A program made the translations under genes and the position numbers. The notes under the pieces were generated by a model, which was given only the letters and a program-made list of their open reading frames with translations, was not told where the DNA came from and searched no databases. This document shows positions 36,081 to 44,750 of a stretch of DNA of 64,000 bases, piece after piece. The first letter of the stretch is position 1; every line of letters starts with the position of its first letter. The stretch comes from Hallella bergensis DSM 17361 (GTDB taxonomy: Bacteria; Bacteroidota; Bacteroidia; Bacteroidales; Bacteroidaceae), in the NCBI RefSeq assembly GCF_000160535.1, contig NZ_GG704780.1, forward strand, positions 882,059 to 946,058. Direction: 5' to 3'.

Positions 36081-36540
36081 GGGAAGAGAAGAATGAAGAA
36101 AGAAGAGATAAGAGTTAAGAGGGAAGAGTGAAGAATCAGCGCGCAGCCAATTATGAATTATGACGAGTTGATGAGCTTGCGAATAATTATGAATTAGCAA
36201 CGCGCAGCCAAATTGTGAATTAAGAATTATGAATTTTGAATTGAAAACTCCTCCGCACCGCTATGCGGTATCTTAGAATATACGGAGAATATCTTTTTTA
36301 AACAAAAAGGCTCATCGCAAAATATATTTGCGTTTGCTGCGCAAACAATATAAGAATATCACCAATACCTCTGCCTATCCGAGCCTAAATCGTTACAATT
36401 CGTAGGGGCGTGATTTATCACGCTCCGCCACAAAACACGAATGATGCCAAACGCAATCGGAGCGTGATGAATCACGCCCCTACGTGTGGCAACGAATTTG
36501 AATTACACCGCGCAGCCAAATTATGAATTATGAATTTTGA
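36081..36540 (+). repeat. Left arm of a long inverted repeat flanking the LRR cassette
   Basis: In order: a GAAGA-rich purine stretch, GCGCGCAGCCAATTATGAAT, GACGAGTTGATGAGCTTGCG, a small hairpin (CCGC/GCGG), AGAATAT segments, CTCATCGCAAAATATATTTG, then a nested pair of 27-bp inverted repeats around CGTAGGGGCGTGAT (36401-36427 and 36458-36484), and CACCGCGCAGCC. The arm at 39686-40102 carries nearly the same elements inverted, although the GACGAGTTGATGAGC block sits at a different place in it. Confidence 0.8.
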
Positions 36541-36553
36541 ATTATGAATTAAA

Positions 36554-36600
36554 AAAAAAGTTTGGGAGGGAAACGATCAGTTTCCCTCCCAAACTTTTTT
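36554..36600 (-). terminator. Strong terminator of the LRR / small-peptide transcript
   Basis: A perfect 21-bp stem built around GTTTGGGAGGGAAAC with a 5-base loop. It is flanked by A-run and T-run and lies just after the 80-codon gene. It can terminate both strands. Confidence 0.85.
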
Positions 36601-36623
36601 GTCATGGCTTCCGCCCGCGGGCT

Positions 36624-36866
36624 TTACCACCCATAGGTACCAAATGTTTCTGAGTCATCCCAGGTATTTTCTTCGTCCCACGAGTCGAAATCGCCCTGCC
36701 ACTTCTTTCCATTGGCATCAAGGGCTCCAGGACTGTCTATTGGTATTTCGATAGCACTTCCCATTATAAGGTTGCTTGTAGCCATTTTAATGATTTCGGT
36801 GCGTGGCGAGAGGTAGGTGCGCCTGTCGCCGGCAGCGTTGCTTATATTCTTATCTTGTCTATTCAT
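36624..36866 (-). CDS. 80-residue small protein coupled to the LRR gene
   Basis: The N-terminal half reads YLSPRTEIIKMATSNLIMGS; the C-terminal half is acidic and aromatic (WQGDFDSWDEENTWDDSE, then FGTYGW). There is no signal peptide. The pattern Y-x-x-P-x-x-E-(I/V)-I followed by a leucine/methionine stretch and Gly-Ser recurs, from memory, in many short unstudied Bacteroidales proteins. The ATG lies 1 base after the LRR stop, indicating translational coupling. The layout, a conserved front, a Gly-containing joint and a variable acidic tail, resembles a leader-plus-core peptide, but no modification or export gene is adjacent. Function unknown. Confidence 0.6.
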   Translation of the reverse strand: MNRQDKNISNAAGDRRTYLSPRTEIIKMATSNLIMGSAIEIPIDSPGALDANGKKWQGDFDSWDEENTWDDSETFGTYGW

Positions 36867-36867
36867 T

Positions 36868-39333
36868 TTATTTCGTCTTTAATGTTTTCTTACCCTTCAT
36901 GATATATATGCCCGATGGCAGACTGTCGAAGTTGGTGCCTACATAGCGACCGTCCATGGTGTATATGCGCTGTACGTCTTGTTGTGCATCGGCATCTGTT
37001 GTCACATTACTAATGCCCGTAGGCTTGCTTTCCGAAAGCACCATGAACCGCTTGGCACCTGAAGTTCCCGGGATAAGATAAACAAAACCACGGAATGGAG
37101 GTATAGGATAACCTTCAGGCTTACCATTCTTCATTTGTCTCCATACATCAATCTCCTTCTTTCCTTCTATGGTATTCTTCTCTGCTATGTCCAGCACATA
37201 AGGTTGTTTATTATAATCTTCACCATAAATCTCAAAAGGAAACTTTTCAGTACTGCCACGGAAACTGAAGGACTGCCCAGGCTTGGTGGCGTCGAAGCCA
37301 ATAGGCTTTAAACGTCCTCCTGCTCTTTCAAACTTATCAGTTGGTGACTTAGCTATATCCACGTTGTTTGCCGTAAATGCCTTAGAGTTAGAGTTGTTGC
37401 TGTTTGCATTCGTGATGCGCAGGAGATAAGGTTTGTTTGCCTCGAGCGTGCTGCCTTTTTCTATTGGCTGGAAAACATAGAATTCTGTACCTGAATCTAA
37501 TGGGTAACCGTTAGGATAATCTGGAAAGTTTTCTAGGTCTGGCTCGTATGTGAAATAATCTTTATTGTACTGATAGTCCAACTTGTATGCGCTTATGCCG
37601 TCTGGTAATTTCACAGCGTATGGCAGGAAAATGGTGAAGCAGTGCTTGCCATCAGCAAACTTAGAGAAGTCGCGGTAAGAGGTCAGTGAGTTGTTATCTT
37701 CATTATAAAGGTAAAAATCTAATGGTTTATTATTGTACCCACGCGGTATATTGACTTTTTTAGTAGTCATATTGCATTTGTTGTAAACCGCTTGACTTGC
37801 TTTGATAACATAAGGGAACTCATATTCTGCACGATCCTGCAAGCTCAGCTTGGTACATGTACCGTCAAACTTGACAAAGTTCACGTCCTGACCTGCTGCA
37901 AAGGTGATGTCCGCTGCATCGGGAAGATAAACAACGGTGTGAGTTGGCAATCCTGCCGTGATAGTCTTGTTCGGATTGGTATCGGTGTTAAATGCTCGCG
38001 ACAAATTTTTGAGGTAGTCTTCATTGCCAGATACCTGTTTCATGTTTCGCATGTCTATATATTCCAATCCAGGACAGCCTTCAAGAATTCCCGCACCAAT
38101 CTTGCAGTTGGCACTGCCCTTCAAGGTAAATCCTGTCAGGTTGCTATTTCCTGCAAAGGCACCATCGCCTACTTCCTCAACTTGCTCTCCAATTACAAAA
38201 TCACCTGACATAACGCCATTTTCGAAAGCCCTTGCGCCTATTTTCGTTACTACAGACAAGTCGTTGAAACTTTTGATACCCGTTTTTGCGAAAGCTCTTT
38301 CGTCTATGGAAGTCACAGAAGAAGGAATGACAAATGGATCTAAGCTTTCAAACGCTTTTTCAAACATGCCTGTAGGGATGGTTGTCGGACCTTCAGCCAT
38401 ACTTACTTTGCCGGTGAATTCTGTAAAGGATTCCACGCCCGAACGATAGTCTGTAACGGCAGGGTCGAGATTCTTATACATCGCTTTAATTGTGGCATCT
38501 GCTGTGGTTGCTTCACCAATCTTCGCTGTTGCAGGAATGGGTGTTGTTATATCAAATTTGCATCCTTTGAAAGCCTGATAGCCAACGAATGTTATATTTG
38601 AACACTCAAATTTTGACGTTGAAAAACATCCCTCAAAGGCTTGGGGACCTATGGCAGTTGAGCCTGGAATATCAATCGGCATATTTTTACTATCAAACTT
38701 CTTTACGGGGGTGGGCCTTTTTCTGGGCTTCAACTCAAAAGGCGCCAAATTGCTCTTATAGAAGGCGCGCCAACCGATGGTCTTAAGATTGGCTGGAAAA
38801 TTCAATGTCATTACTCCACTCTGATAAAAAGCAGCATCCTCAATGGCTTCTATCGTTTCAGGAAGTACCATTTTTGTGATTCTTCTTTCATTGATGAATG
38901 CATTGGAGCCGATGGCTGTGACTGTCCAGTCCTTGCCATTATAGTTGACCTTTTCTGGAATAGTAATGGTGTAAATCTCTCCTGAATATAATTCGTAAGC
39001 ACGTTCGTCTTTTATTGTTCGAACTTTATTGCCATTCATCACTGCATCTATCTCCAGCGTACTGTTGTAGCCGTGCAAATCGGGAGCGATAGTGAGATTA
39101 TCCTCGGCACTTGTTGGCTCTAATCTTTTGGCTTCTGGAGTTGCCGCCCTTTCGCTTGCGTATGTCACTTTCACTGTATGGTTCGTGGCATCCACCACCT
39201 CATACCAAAGGATATCGACTTGGAACCTTTCGCCCACGTTCTGCGCGGTGATAGGCAGAGCTGTTATCATCAGCAACACAAACGCAAACCATGCGCTGCG
39301 AAGCTTTGTCTTGTTGTTGTATTCTTTTCTCAT
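36868..39333 (-). CDS. BspA-type leucine-rich-repeat surface protein with C-terminal sorting domain
   Basis: 821 residues. Signal peptide about 1-30 (ending ITAQ). The central region (about 115-500) has degenerate BspA / Treponema-type LRR units of about 23 residues: ITKMVLPETIEAIEDAAFYQ, LNFPANLKTIGWRAFYKS, VIPSSVTSIDERAFAKTG. A later beta-rich region with no recognised domain ends in IYTMDGRYVGTNFDSLPSGI, which resembles a type IX secretion sorting domain. BspA-like proteins mediate adhesion to fibronectin, fibrinogen or other bacteria. The gene is much more A+T-rich (33% G+C in a 60-base spot count) than its neighbours (about 52%), suggesting acquisition. It is transcribed with the 80-codon gene. 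Confidence 0.82.
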   Translation of the reverse strand: MRKEYNNKTKLRSAWFAFVLLMITALPITAQNVGERFQVDILWYEVVDATNHTVKVTYASERAATPEAKRLEPTSAEDNLTIAPDLHGYNSTLEIDAVMNGNKVRTIKDERAYELYSGEIYTITIPEKVNYNGKDWTVTAIGSNAFINERRITKMVLPETIEAIEDAAFYQSGVMTLNFPANLKTIGWRAFYKSNLAPFELKPRKRPTPVKKFDSKNMPIDIPGSTAIGPQAFEGCFSTSKFECSNITFVGYQAFKGCKFDITTPIPATAKIGEATTADATIKAMYKNLDPAVTDYRSGVESFTEFTGKVSMAEGPTTIPTGMFEKAFESLDPFVIPSSVTSIDERAFAKTGIKSFNDLSVVTKIGARAFENGVMSGDFVIGEQVEEVGDGAFAGNSNLTGFTLKGSANCKIGAGILEGCPGLEYIDMRNMKQVSGNEDYLKNLSRAFNTDTNPNKTITAGLPTHTVVYLPDAADITFAAGQDVNFVKFDGTCTKLSLQDRAEYEFPYVIKASQAVYNKCNMTTKKVNIPRGYNNKPLDFYLYNEDNNSLTSYRDFSKFADGKHCFTIFLPYAVKLPDGISAYKLDYQYNKDYFTYEPDLENFPDYPNGYPLDSGTEFYVFQPIEKGSTLEANKPYLLRITNANSNNSNSKAFTANNVDIAKSPTDKFERAGGRLKPIGFDATKPGQSFSFRGSTEKFPFEIYGEDYNKQPYVLDIAEKNTIEGKKEIDVWRQMKNGKPEGYPIPPFRGFVYLIPGTSGAKRFMVLSESKPTGISNVTTDADAQQDVQRIYTMDGRYVGTNFDSLPSGIYIMKGKKTLKTK

Positions 39334-39685
39334 AAACTTAAATAATAATTATGTTGTTGTATTTTATACAGTTGGATAGTGCGCTCACGATGCTACACAT
39401 GACTTACAGCATAAGTCATGTGTACGAATTTATGCCCGCCAAAAGGGTAAAGGGCAGTGCGCGGAACATGTTTTTGTGAACTAAAGTGAAGAAATCGGGA
39501 CGAGTAGCAACGTTTCTTAACGCTACCACGTCAACATGCGCATCATGTTGTCTGCGTGCAAATACCTGTGTAAGACCTATTTGATGCATTCCCTGATTAA
39601 TTTTCATAATTCGAGACAAAGATACGCTAAAGTATTGACCCAACAAAACTTTTCCCTGCTTTTTTTTCGTTCATTTAACCTATAA

Positions 39686-40102
39686 CCTAATTCACAATTA
39701 TTCGCAAGCTCATCAACTCGTCACAATTTTCAATTCACAATTAGCTGGCGCGGTGTAATTCAGAAATCGTAGGGGCGTGATTCATCACGCTCCGCTTGCG
39801 TTTGGCTTCACTCGTATGTGAGGCGGAACGTGATAAATCACGCCCCTACGAAATGTAATGATTTAGACCCGGATAGACAGAGGTATTGGTGATATTCTAA
39901 TATTGTTTGCGCAGCAAACGCAAATATATTTTGCGATGAGCTCTTTGTCCATGAAAAGATATTCTCCAGATATTCTAAGATTCGGCGAAGCCGAGAGGAG
40001 GTTATAATTCATAATTCACAATTCATAATTCATAATTGGCTGCGCGCTGATACTTCACTCTTCTCTCTTAACTCTTCATTCTTCCCTCTTTGCTGCTTCT
40101 CA
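39686..40102 (-). repeat. Right arm of the long inverted repeat flanking the LRR cassette
   Basis: An inverted, nearly full match to 36081-36540. The nested CGTAGGGGCGTGAT pair is at 39768-39794 and 39824-39850, CAAATATATTTTGCGATGAG at about 39920, and the pyrimidine stretch CTTCACTCTTCTCTCTTAAC at about 40053. A few substitutions separate the arms. Confidence 0.8.
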
Positions 40103-40106
40103 AAAA

Positions 40107-40470
40107 TGTAAAATCGTATGACAAAAAAACCGGTGATGACTTTCAGGTCATCCAGCGAAAAATGCGCCATGTTTCTGCGGTAAAAACCAACCTGGATGAG
40201 TGGAAAACCTCAAGTGTGTTGTGATTGATACGCAATGATGATGCGACTTGGACTTGAAGGCCACGCGGCGAAGGCTCAATCATCGGATGAATAAGCTTTA
40301 ACCGTACTGCGATTCGATAGTCAATCGCAGATGTTGAAACGGATGCCACGAAGGGCGGCTTACTAAACGGCTGATTGTTAGGGCACTACGAATTACGCGA
40401 ATTTCTCGAATTTCGGAGCGGAGAGGGTGGTGTTTTCAAATAATCGAAAAATAGAGGGGTGGTTGTCAAA
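40107..40470 (+). repeat. Dispersed non-coding repeat, copy D
   Basis: CATCCAGCGAAAAATGCGCC then ATGTTTC near the left end, ACTACGAATTACGCGAATTT near 40385 and GGGGTGGTTGTCAA at the right end. It is closest to copy A (1968), sharing an exact 20-base stretch with it. Confidence 0.7.
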
Positions 40471-40591
40471 AAAACAAACCTCATATTTGTTTCAAAATTG
40501 GGGTCGCAAGGGATTAAAAAAAGTGTTCTCGATGGAAACAGGATATCCTGTTTCCGCCGAGAACACATGGAGAAGTATGAGCACTTTGGGC

Positions 40592-43500
40592 TTAGAGTCG
40601 TATTTTGATATTTAGGGGTTTTCCGTTCTGGTCAAGCCATGAGACGATAACCATTTGCCTGGCCATACCCTCGAGGGATATCCGGTTGGCGCCTGTCCTG
40701 ACCCGTCGCTCTGTCAACAATCTTCCATCGGCCGAGATGACGCGTAGGGTTCCTTCGTGCACCGCATCAAGGGAGAGCGTGCGGGTCGCAGCATCGTATT
40801 GCCAACTGCTCTGCTGCTCAGTTGACCTGATACCAGTTGTCGAGAGCGCCAAGGTGTTGTCCTGCCATCCCTTGGCCTTAATGACAACCACAGACGCGTT
40901 GCTGCCAAGCTCCGGCGCACTAATGACGAGGTGCCCATTGTCTATGGAGTAACTGCCGACGGGCATCTCTCTGCCGTCCACCAAGATACTGCTGATCGAG
41001 TCTCGCCATGCCTTGCTGTCCTCAAAGCTCATGGCTATCCGTCCATCGTTGTACGACTCTAATGTCAACAGTGGTGCTTTCGCAATGGACAGATGGATGG
41101 TGTTTGAAACCGCATCATAACTGTCGTTGATGTAGAGAGACACGTCATAGTTGCCTACGGGGAGCTTGCCTGCGGGGATCGTAATCGTACCATCAGTGGC
41201 ACTGTAGGTGTAGAAAAAGCCGTCGAGTTCGTCAATTCCCACCTGCTTTCCCTCACGGTAGAAACCGATCCAGTCTTTCGGCGTACCTGGTCCGTCGGCA
41301 TAGTCTATTTTGATGTCATCGCCGGGCAAGTAGTTGTCCTTGTGCGATGCAACAGAGGATATCTCGCTGCCCACTGAGAAGTACTGCCGTTCAAACGGCT
41401 CGAAATATTTGCCACGGCTGAAATAGGAGATGAAATAATATCCCTTGGGCAGACTGTAGGCAAAGCCACTGCCGGTAGCGAGCGTGATGAGTCCGTCGGA
41501 CACTCCCCGGTCAACGTATGACCACGAGTCGCTCAGGTCCGTTCCGTTGCCCGGCGTTTCGCCCATTCTGTAGACGCCAAACCAGTCGTCTCTCAGAGCG
41601 GGTGCATTCGTATAGGTCACACGAACAGGTTCTCCTTCTTTATAGACCTTCTTGTCGATGTTGTATTTCAGCTCTGCGCCCACAAAGAATTTGATTCTTG
41701 GCGCAGCCTCCTTATATCCTCCGTCCCGGAACAACACCGCGAAATACTCATCGGCACTGGACAGGGTAAACTTCAGCGTGCCGCTCACACCTGTGGTATA
41801 CGCCCATGTAACAGACGGGATGGGACCGGGCACCTGACCCTTGCGGAAAATCCCTATCCAGGCATTCTTGCCCACCGGCGCATAGTTGTAGCTCACGGTG
41901 AATTCCTGGCCCACATCAACGCGCTTCACATCCATCGTGATCACGGGGTCGCCATCGATGCTACCCTTGACCGTGAATTTCTGAACGTCGGACCATTCAG
42001 ACCACTCCAGGTTTGCATCGCGGTAGCGCACCCGGACATAGTTCACGCCGTTCTTAATGCCATTCTCCGGAATGGTGAGCTGTGTGATGTCCACGTTTTC
42101 GTTGATATCGAGGGGGATGTGGAGCGGCGAATGGGTGGAACCGTAGAGGTTTTCTACGTCGCGGATGTTGTCAACGACAATCGACGAGAAGTCCTCGGTT
42201 GTGGAGATTTGATATTCCACGGTGTTGAGCGAGTCCTTTCCCGCTGAAACATATGGACTTCCCTTGAACGTATAGGGCAGCGTTACCGTCTCGTCTACAG
42301 GTGCCAGGCTGGGCTTTTGTGGCGCAGGCTGACCGTACTGACGATGGAACGTATCAATAAGGAGATTATCCCTCACGATATCCTTGTTGCCGATGGCGTA
42401 ACATTCTGCCGTCATCTTTGGCTCATCGTCGTAGGTAAACTCCAATATCTGGTAGCCCCAATAGTCGATGGTCTTCTGCACATCGTCAAAATCTTGCTCA
42501 GACGACATTCCCCAGAGTTGGTTCCAGGATGCTCCGCCGTTGATGATGTGGTAGAGCGGCGCCTCCGGCTTCTGTCCGCGATGATAGAGGTGATGATGCC
42601 CGCCAAAGTTAAGCACGTGTTTGCCCGTGGTGTTCAGGATGGGCACAGCCTCGTTGCGCACCCATGCAGAGATGTCGCCGATGTATTGTTCTGCCTGAAT
42701 GGGTCTGTGGTTCACGCTGATGATGAAGTCCACCGTTTCGTCAGCCTTGGCCTCATCAGCCACCTTTTTCACCCAGGACTTTTGCGCGTTTCCGGCGTGC
42801 TCAGTGCTCAGGCATACAAAAAGCACCCGTCCGACCTGATAGGCATAGTAATTCTCCGTGCCGCTTGTTACTCCCCGATACGAAAGATTCTCGTAGTGAT
42901 AGTGTGCCGCATAGTTTTTCATGCCTGGGTCGCTATAGGTCTCATGATTTCCCACCACCGTCATCGTGGGGAGATAGGGCGACAGGAGCTTCGACTTGTA
43001 GACATGTATTTGCTCGTATTGTTGCAGCGTGCCGGCATCCACCTGGTCGCCGACATTCATAATCATCTGTATGTTCTCGGCAACGTCGCCATAGCGTTCT
43101 TCCACCTTTCTCTTCGCAGCCTGGAAGAGCCATTCGTATCCGCTTCTCGACTTGATCTGATGATCGCCCATAAGCAGGATGCGCATTTTCTGCTTGCTGC
43201 CGATAACCGGGGGCGTGTGGAAGCGATAGGTTTCCGGCGAGCCTCCGGCAGTTATTTTATAGCTGTAGGTGGTGTTGGGCTGCAAGCCCTTGAGTTCCAC
43301 CGAGTGCCAGTAGTAGTTTACACCCATTTTCTCGGCTGTTCCCTCCGCTTCCTTATCCAGTGGTTGTATGCCATAGCTCACCTTCGAGGGTTGCAGGGTG
43401 CTGGTGCGCCAGGTAACCCATACTGAATTGGCCGTCACGGTCTGCAGAACCGGTTGTGAATATTCGACGTGGTCTGGAGGAAGCACCGTGAGCCTGTGGG

Positions 43501-43942
43501 CCGTATAGAGTGGTCTCCCATCACGCTCGCCGGTCTGTTCATAATAGATGTCAGCCTTGGTCCGCATGGCTCCGGCGAGAAAGATTTCCTGTCCCTCGCT
43601 GATGGTATGGTCCTCGACCTTATCCACCTTTCTATAGACTTGTATGGCGTAAGAAAGTGTGTCGTTGTGCCCATCCTCAAAAAGGCGGACGGCACTCAGC
43701 TTCCCGTCCTGCGCCAGAAATGACGATTGCAACATGATGGTTCCCGTGCCTTGTCCTGACATAATTTTGAAACCATGGGGCGACAGCCACCTAACAGATC
43801 GGACACCCTCTGTCGGTACCGTGAAGTTCATCGTTTCGCTCATCCCCATCGTCTTGGTGTCGACAAGTTTTGCAGGAGCATAAGCTTGAAACCTTAACAA
43901 AACAGCGAGTAGCAGTACTACTCCTTTGTAAAATTCTCTCAT
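40592..43942 (-). CDS. Purple-acid-phosphatase-like metallophosphoesterase with repeated C-terminal domains
   Basis: 1116 residues. Signal peptide about 1-22. A fibronectin-like domain (QTVTANSVWVTWRTSTLQPS, about 165-185) precedes a metallophosphoesterase domain with LLMGDHQ, NVGDQVD, VVGNHETY, VNHRP and GGHHHLYH, the metal-ligand series of purple acid phosphatases. Then come three repeats of about 105 residues, each with a D/N-W-(I/F)-G-(I/V/F)-(F/Y)-R core (NAWIGIFRKG, DDWFGVYRMG, KDWIGFYREG), resembling SKICH-like beta domains. The last 70 residues resemble a type IX sorting domain. It is likely secreted or surface-bound and releases phosphate from esters. It is divergent from the SusCD-phosphoesterase operon. 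Confidence 0.82.
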   Translation of the reverse strand: MREFYKGVVLLLAVLLRFQAYAPAKLVDTKTMGMSETMNFTVPTEGVRSVRWLSPHGFKIMSGQGTGTIMLQSSFLAQDGKLSAVRLFEDGHNDTLSYAIQVYRKVDKVEDHTISEGQEIFLAGAMRTKADIYYEQTGERDGRPLYTAHRLTVLPPDHVEYSQPVLQTVTANSVWVTWRTSTLQPSKVSYGIQPLDKEAEGTAEKMGVNYYWHSVELKGLQPNTTYSYKITAGGSPETYRFHTPPVIGSKQKMRILLMGDHQIKSRSGYEWLFQAAKRKVEERYGDVAENIQMIMNVGDQVDAGTLQQYEQIHVYKSKLLSPYLPTMTVVGNHETYSDPGMKNYAAHYHYENLSYRGVTSGTENYYAYQVGRVLFVCLSTEHAGNAQKSWVKKVADEAKADETVDFIISVNHRPIQAEQYIGDISAWVRNEAVPILNTTGKHVLNFGGHHHLYHRGQKPEAPLYHIINGGASWNQLWGMSSEQDFDDVQKTIDYWGYQILEFTYDDEPKMTAECYAIGNKDIVRDNLLIDTFHRQYGQPAPQKPSLAPVDETVTLPYTFKGSPYVSAGKDSLNTVEYQISTTEDFSSIVVDNIRDVENLYGSTHSPLHIPLDINENVDITQLTIPENGIKNGVNYVRVRYRDANLEWSEWSDVQKFTVKGSIDGDPVITMDVKRVDVGQEFTVSYNYAPVGKNAWIGIFRKGQVPGPIPSVTWAYTTGVSGTLKFTLSSADEYFAVLFRDGGYKEAAPRIKFFVGAELKYNIDKKVYKEGEPVRVTYTNAPALRDDWFGVYRMGETPGNGTDLSDSWSYVDRGVSDGLITLATGSGFAYSLPKGYYFISYFSRGKYFEPFERQYFSVGSEISSVASHKDNYLPGDDIKIDYADGPGTPKDWIGFYREGKQVGIDELDGFFYTYSATDGTITIPAGKLPVGNYDVSLYINDSYDAVSNTIHLSIAKAPLLTLESYNDGRIAMSFEDSKAWRDSISSILVDGREMPVGSYSIDNGHLVISAPELGSNASVVVIKAKGWQDNTLALSTTGIRSTEQQSSWQYDAATRTLSLDAVHEGTLRVISADGRLLTERRVRTGANRISLEGMARQMVIVSWLDQNGKPLNIKIRL

Positions 43943-43967
43943 CGTTGTTATTTTTAAAATTGTACTG

Positions 43968-43975
43968 CAAAATTA
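43968..43975 (-). promoter_or_regulatory. -7 promoter element of the purple-acid-phosphatase-like gene
   Basis: On the minus strand TAATTTTG, matching TAnnTTTG, 25 bases before the ATG. Confidence 0.45.
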
Positions 43976-44138
43976 TCATCACCATGTAACACTGCTATTA
44001 AGCAGTAATGACAAAGCCATGAAAAAAGCAGAAGTGATTCCGAGACAAGGATCACACGAAAGGGTTGTTCAAACAGCTGATAACAGTGTTGTCATTTCAT
44101 CTTCATTCGCCTGAAACAACTTAGAAATACGTAATGTC

Positions 44139-44146
44139 TAAATTTG
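44139..44146 (+). promoter_or_regulatory. -7 promoter element of the 167-residue secreted protein gene
   Basis: TAAATTTG matches TAnnTTTG, 25 bases before the ATG at 44172. No clear -33 TTG was found. Confidence 0.45.
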
Positions 44147-44171
44147 CACCGAACATCAAAAATAGGAAAAA

Positions 44172-44675
44172 ATGAGAAAAGTATTATTTGTATTGTCAAC
44201 TCTGATAGTTGCCTTCAACCTTCATACCTTTGCCGCAGGCAAGAATGGCAAAGAAGCAGAAGCTCTCCGTTTTGAATTCTACGAAGTGCTGTCGACACCT
44301 CCCTCCGAAGAGCTTCAGCATATAGAGACCGACGAAATAGAGAGCAAGCTGTCGGCCTATTTTGAAGACAAGCTGAAAGACTGTACGTTCGTGCGCGAGA
44401 ATATGATACCGGGCGAGACGCTCCAGCGCACCGTGACGCGCAAGGTGAACATTTACAATGCCGTGAAAAACATTCACAAGAACCTAATGAAAGTTGTAAG
44501 GAACAACCAAAACCAAAGAAAAATGGCAAGTGAAACACTCGAAAGAGTGACAAGGGTGGCCATCTCGGCATTCTATGATGACAACAGTGAGGCGTTTGAA
44601 GAAACTCTGTACGCCAACCGCAAGGATTACAAAAAACTGATCGAGCTGTTTAACAACGTTGTATTGAAATCGTAA
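44172..44675 (+). CDS. Small secreted protein of unknown function
   Basis: 167 residues. Signal peptide MRKVLFVLSTLIVAFNLHTFAAG. The mature part (about 145 residues) is charged and mostly helical, with no cysteine pairs or known motif except an acidic IETDEIESKLSAYFEDKLKD stretch. I do not recognise a family. It is the first gene rightward of the divergent phosphatase, ending 75 bases before a SusC gene with a terminator-like hairpin (44685-44716) between. It may be a periplasmic accessory of this locus, but function is unknown. Confidence 0.65.
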   Translation: MRKVLFVLSTLIVAFNLHTFAAGKNGKEAEALRFEFYEVLSTPPSEELQHIETDEIESKLSAYFEDKLKDCTFVRENMIPGETLQRTVTRKVNIYNAVKNIHKNLMKVVRNNQNQRKMASETLERVTRVAISAFYDDNSEAFEETLYANRKDYKKLIELFNNVVLKS

Positions 44676-44684
44676 CATCATACG

Positions 44685-44716
44685 AGGGCTGAAACCTCAA
44701 GGTTCAGTCCTTTTTT
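44685..44716 (+). terminator. Terminator or attenuator between the small secreted protein and susC
   Basis: AGGGCTGAAACCT / AGGTTCAGTCCTT form a hairpin followed by a T-run. susC starts 35 bases later and has no promoter of its own in sight, so partial read-through is likely. Confidence 0.65.
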
Positions 44717-44750
44717 ATTGTCTATTCATTAATTCTTAGTTTATACAGAA

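Larger units (their letters stand above)
35732..36623. other. Non-coding region left of the LRR cassette
   Basis: About 890 bases. It holds the ThrE-operon -7 element, the left arm of a long inverted repeat (36081-36540) and a strong terminator hairpin (36554-36600). ORFs here are low-complexity or shadows. Confidence 0.7.
39334..40591. other. Non-coding region right of the LRR cassette
   Basis: About 1260 bases without a credible gene. It contains the right arm of the long inverted repeat (39686-40102) and dispersed repeat copy D (40107-40470), which abut. A short stretch at 40530-40570 pairs as a possible hairpin with TCGATGGAAACAGGATATCC before the downstream phosphatase end. Confidence 0.7.

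Noticed and set aside
36140-36540. Repeated short units considered as a CRISPR array
   Set aside because: Units are nested inverted repeats and A+T heptamers of irregular spacing, without constant-length spacers or cas genes.
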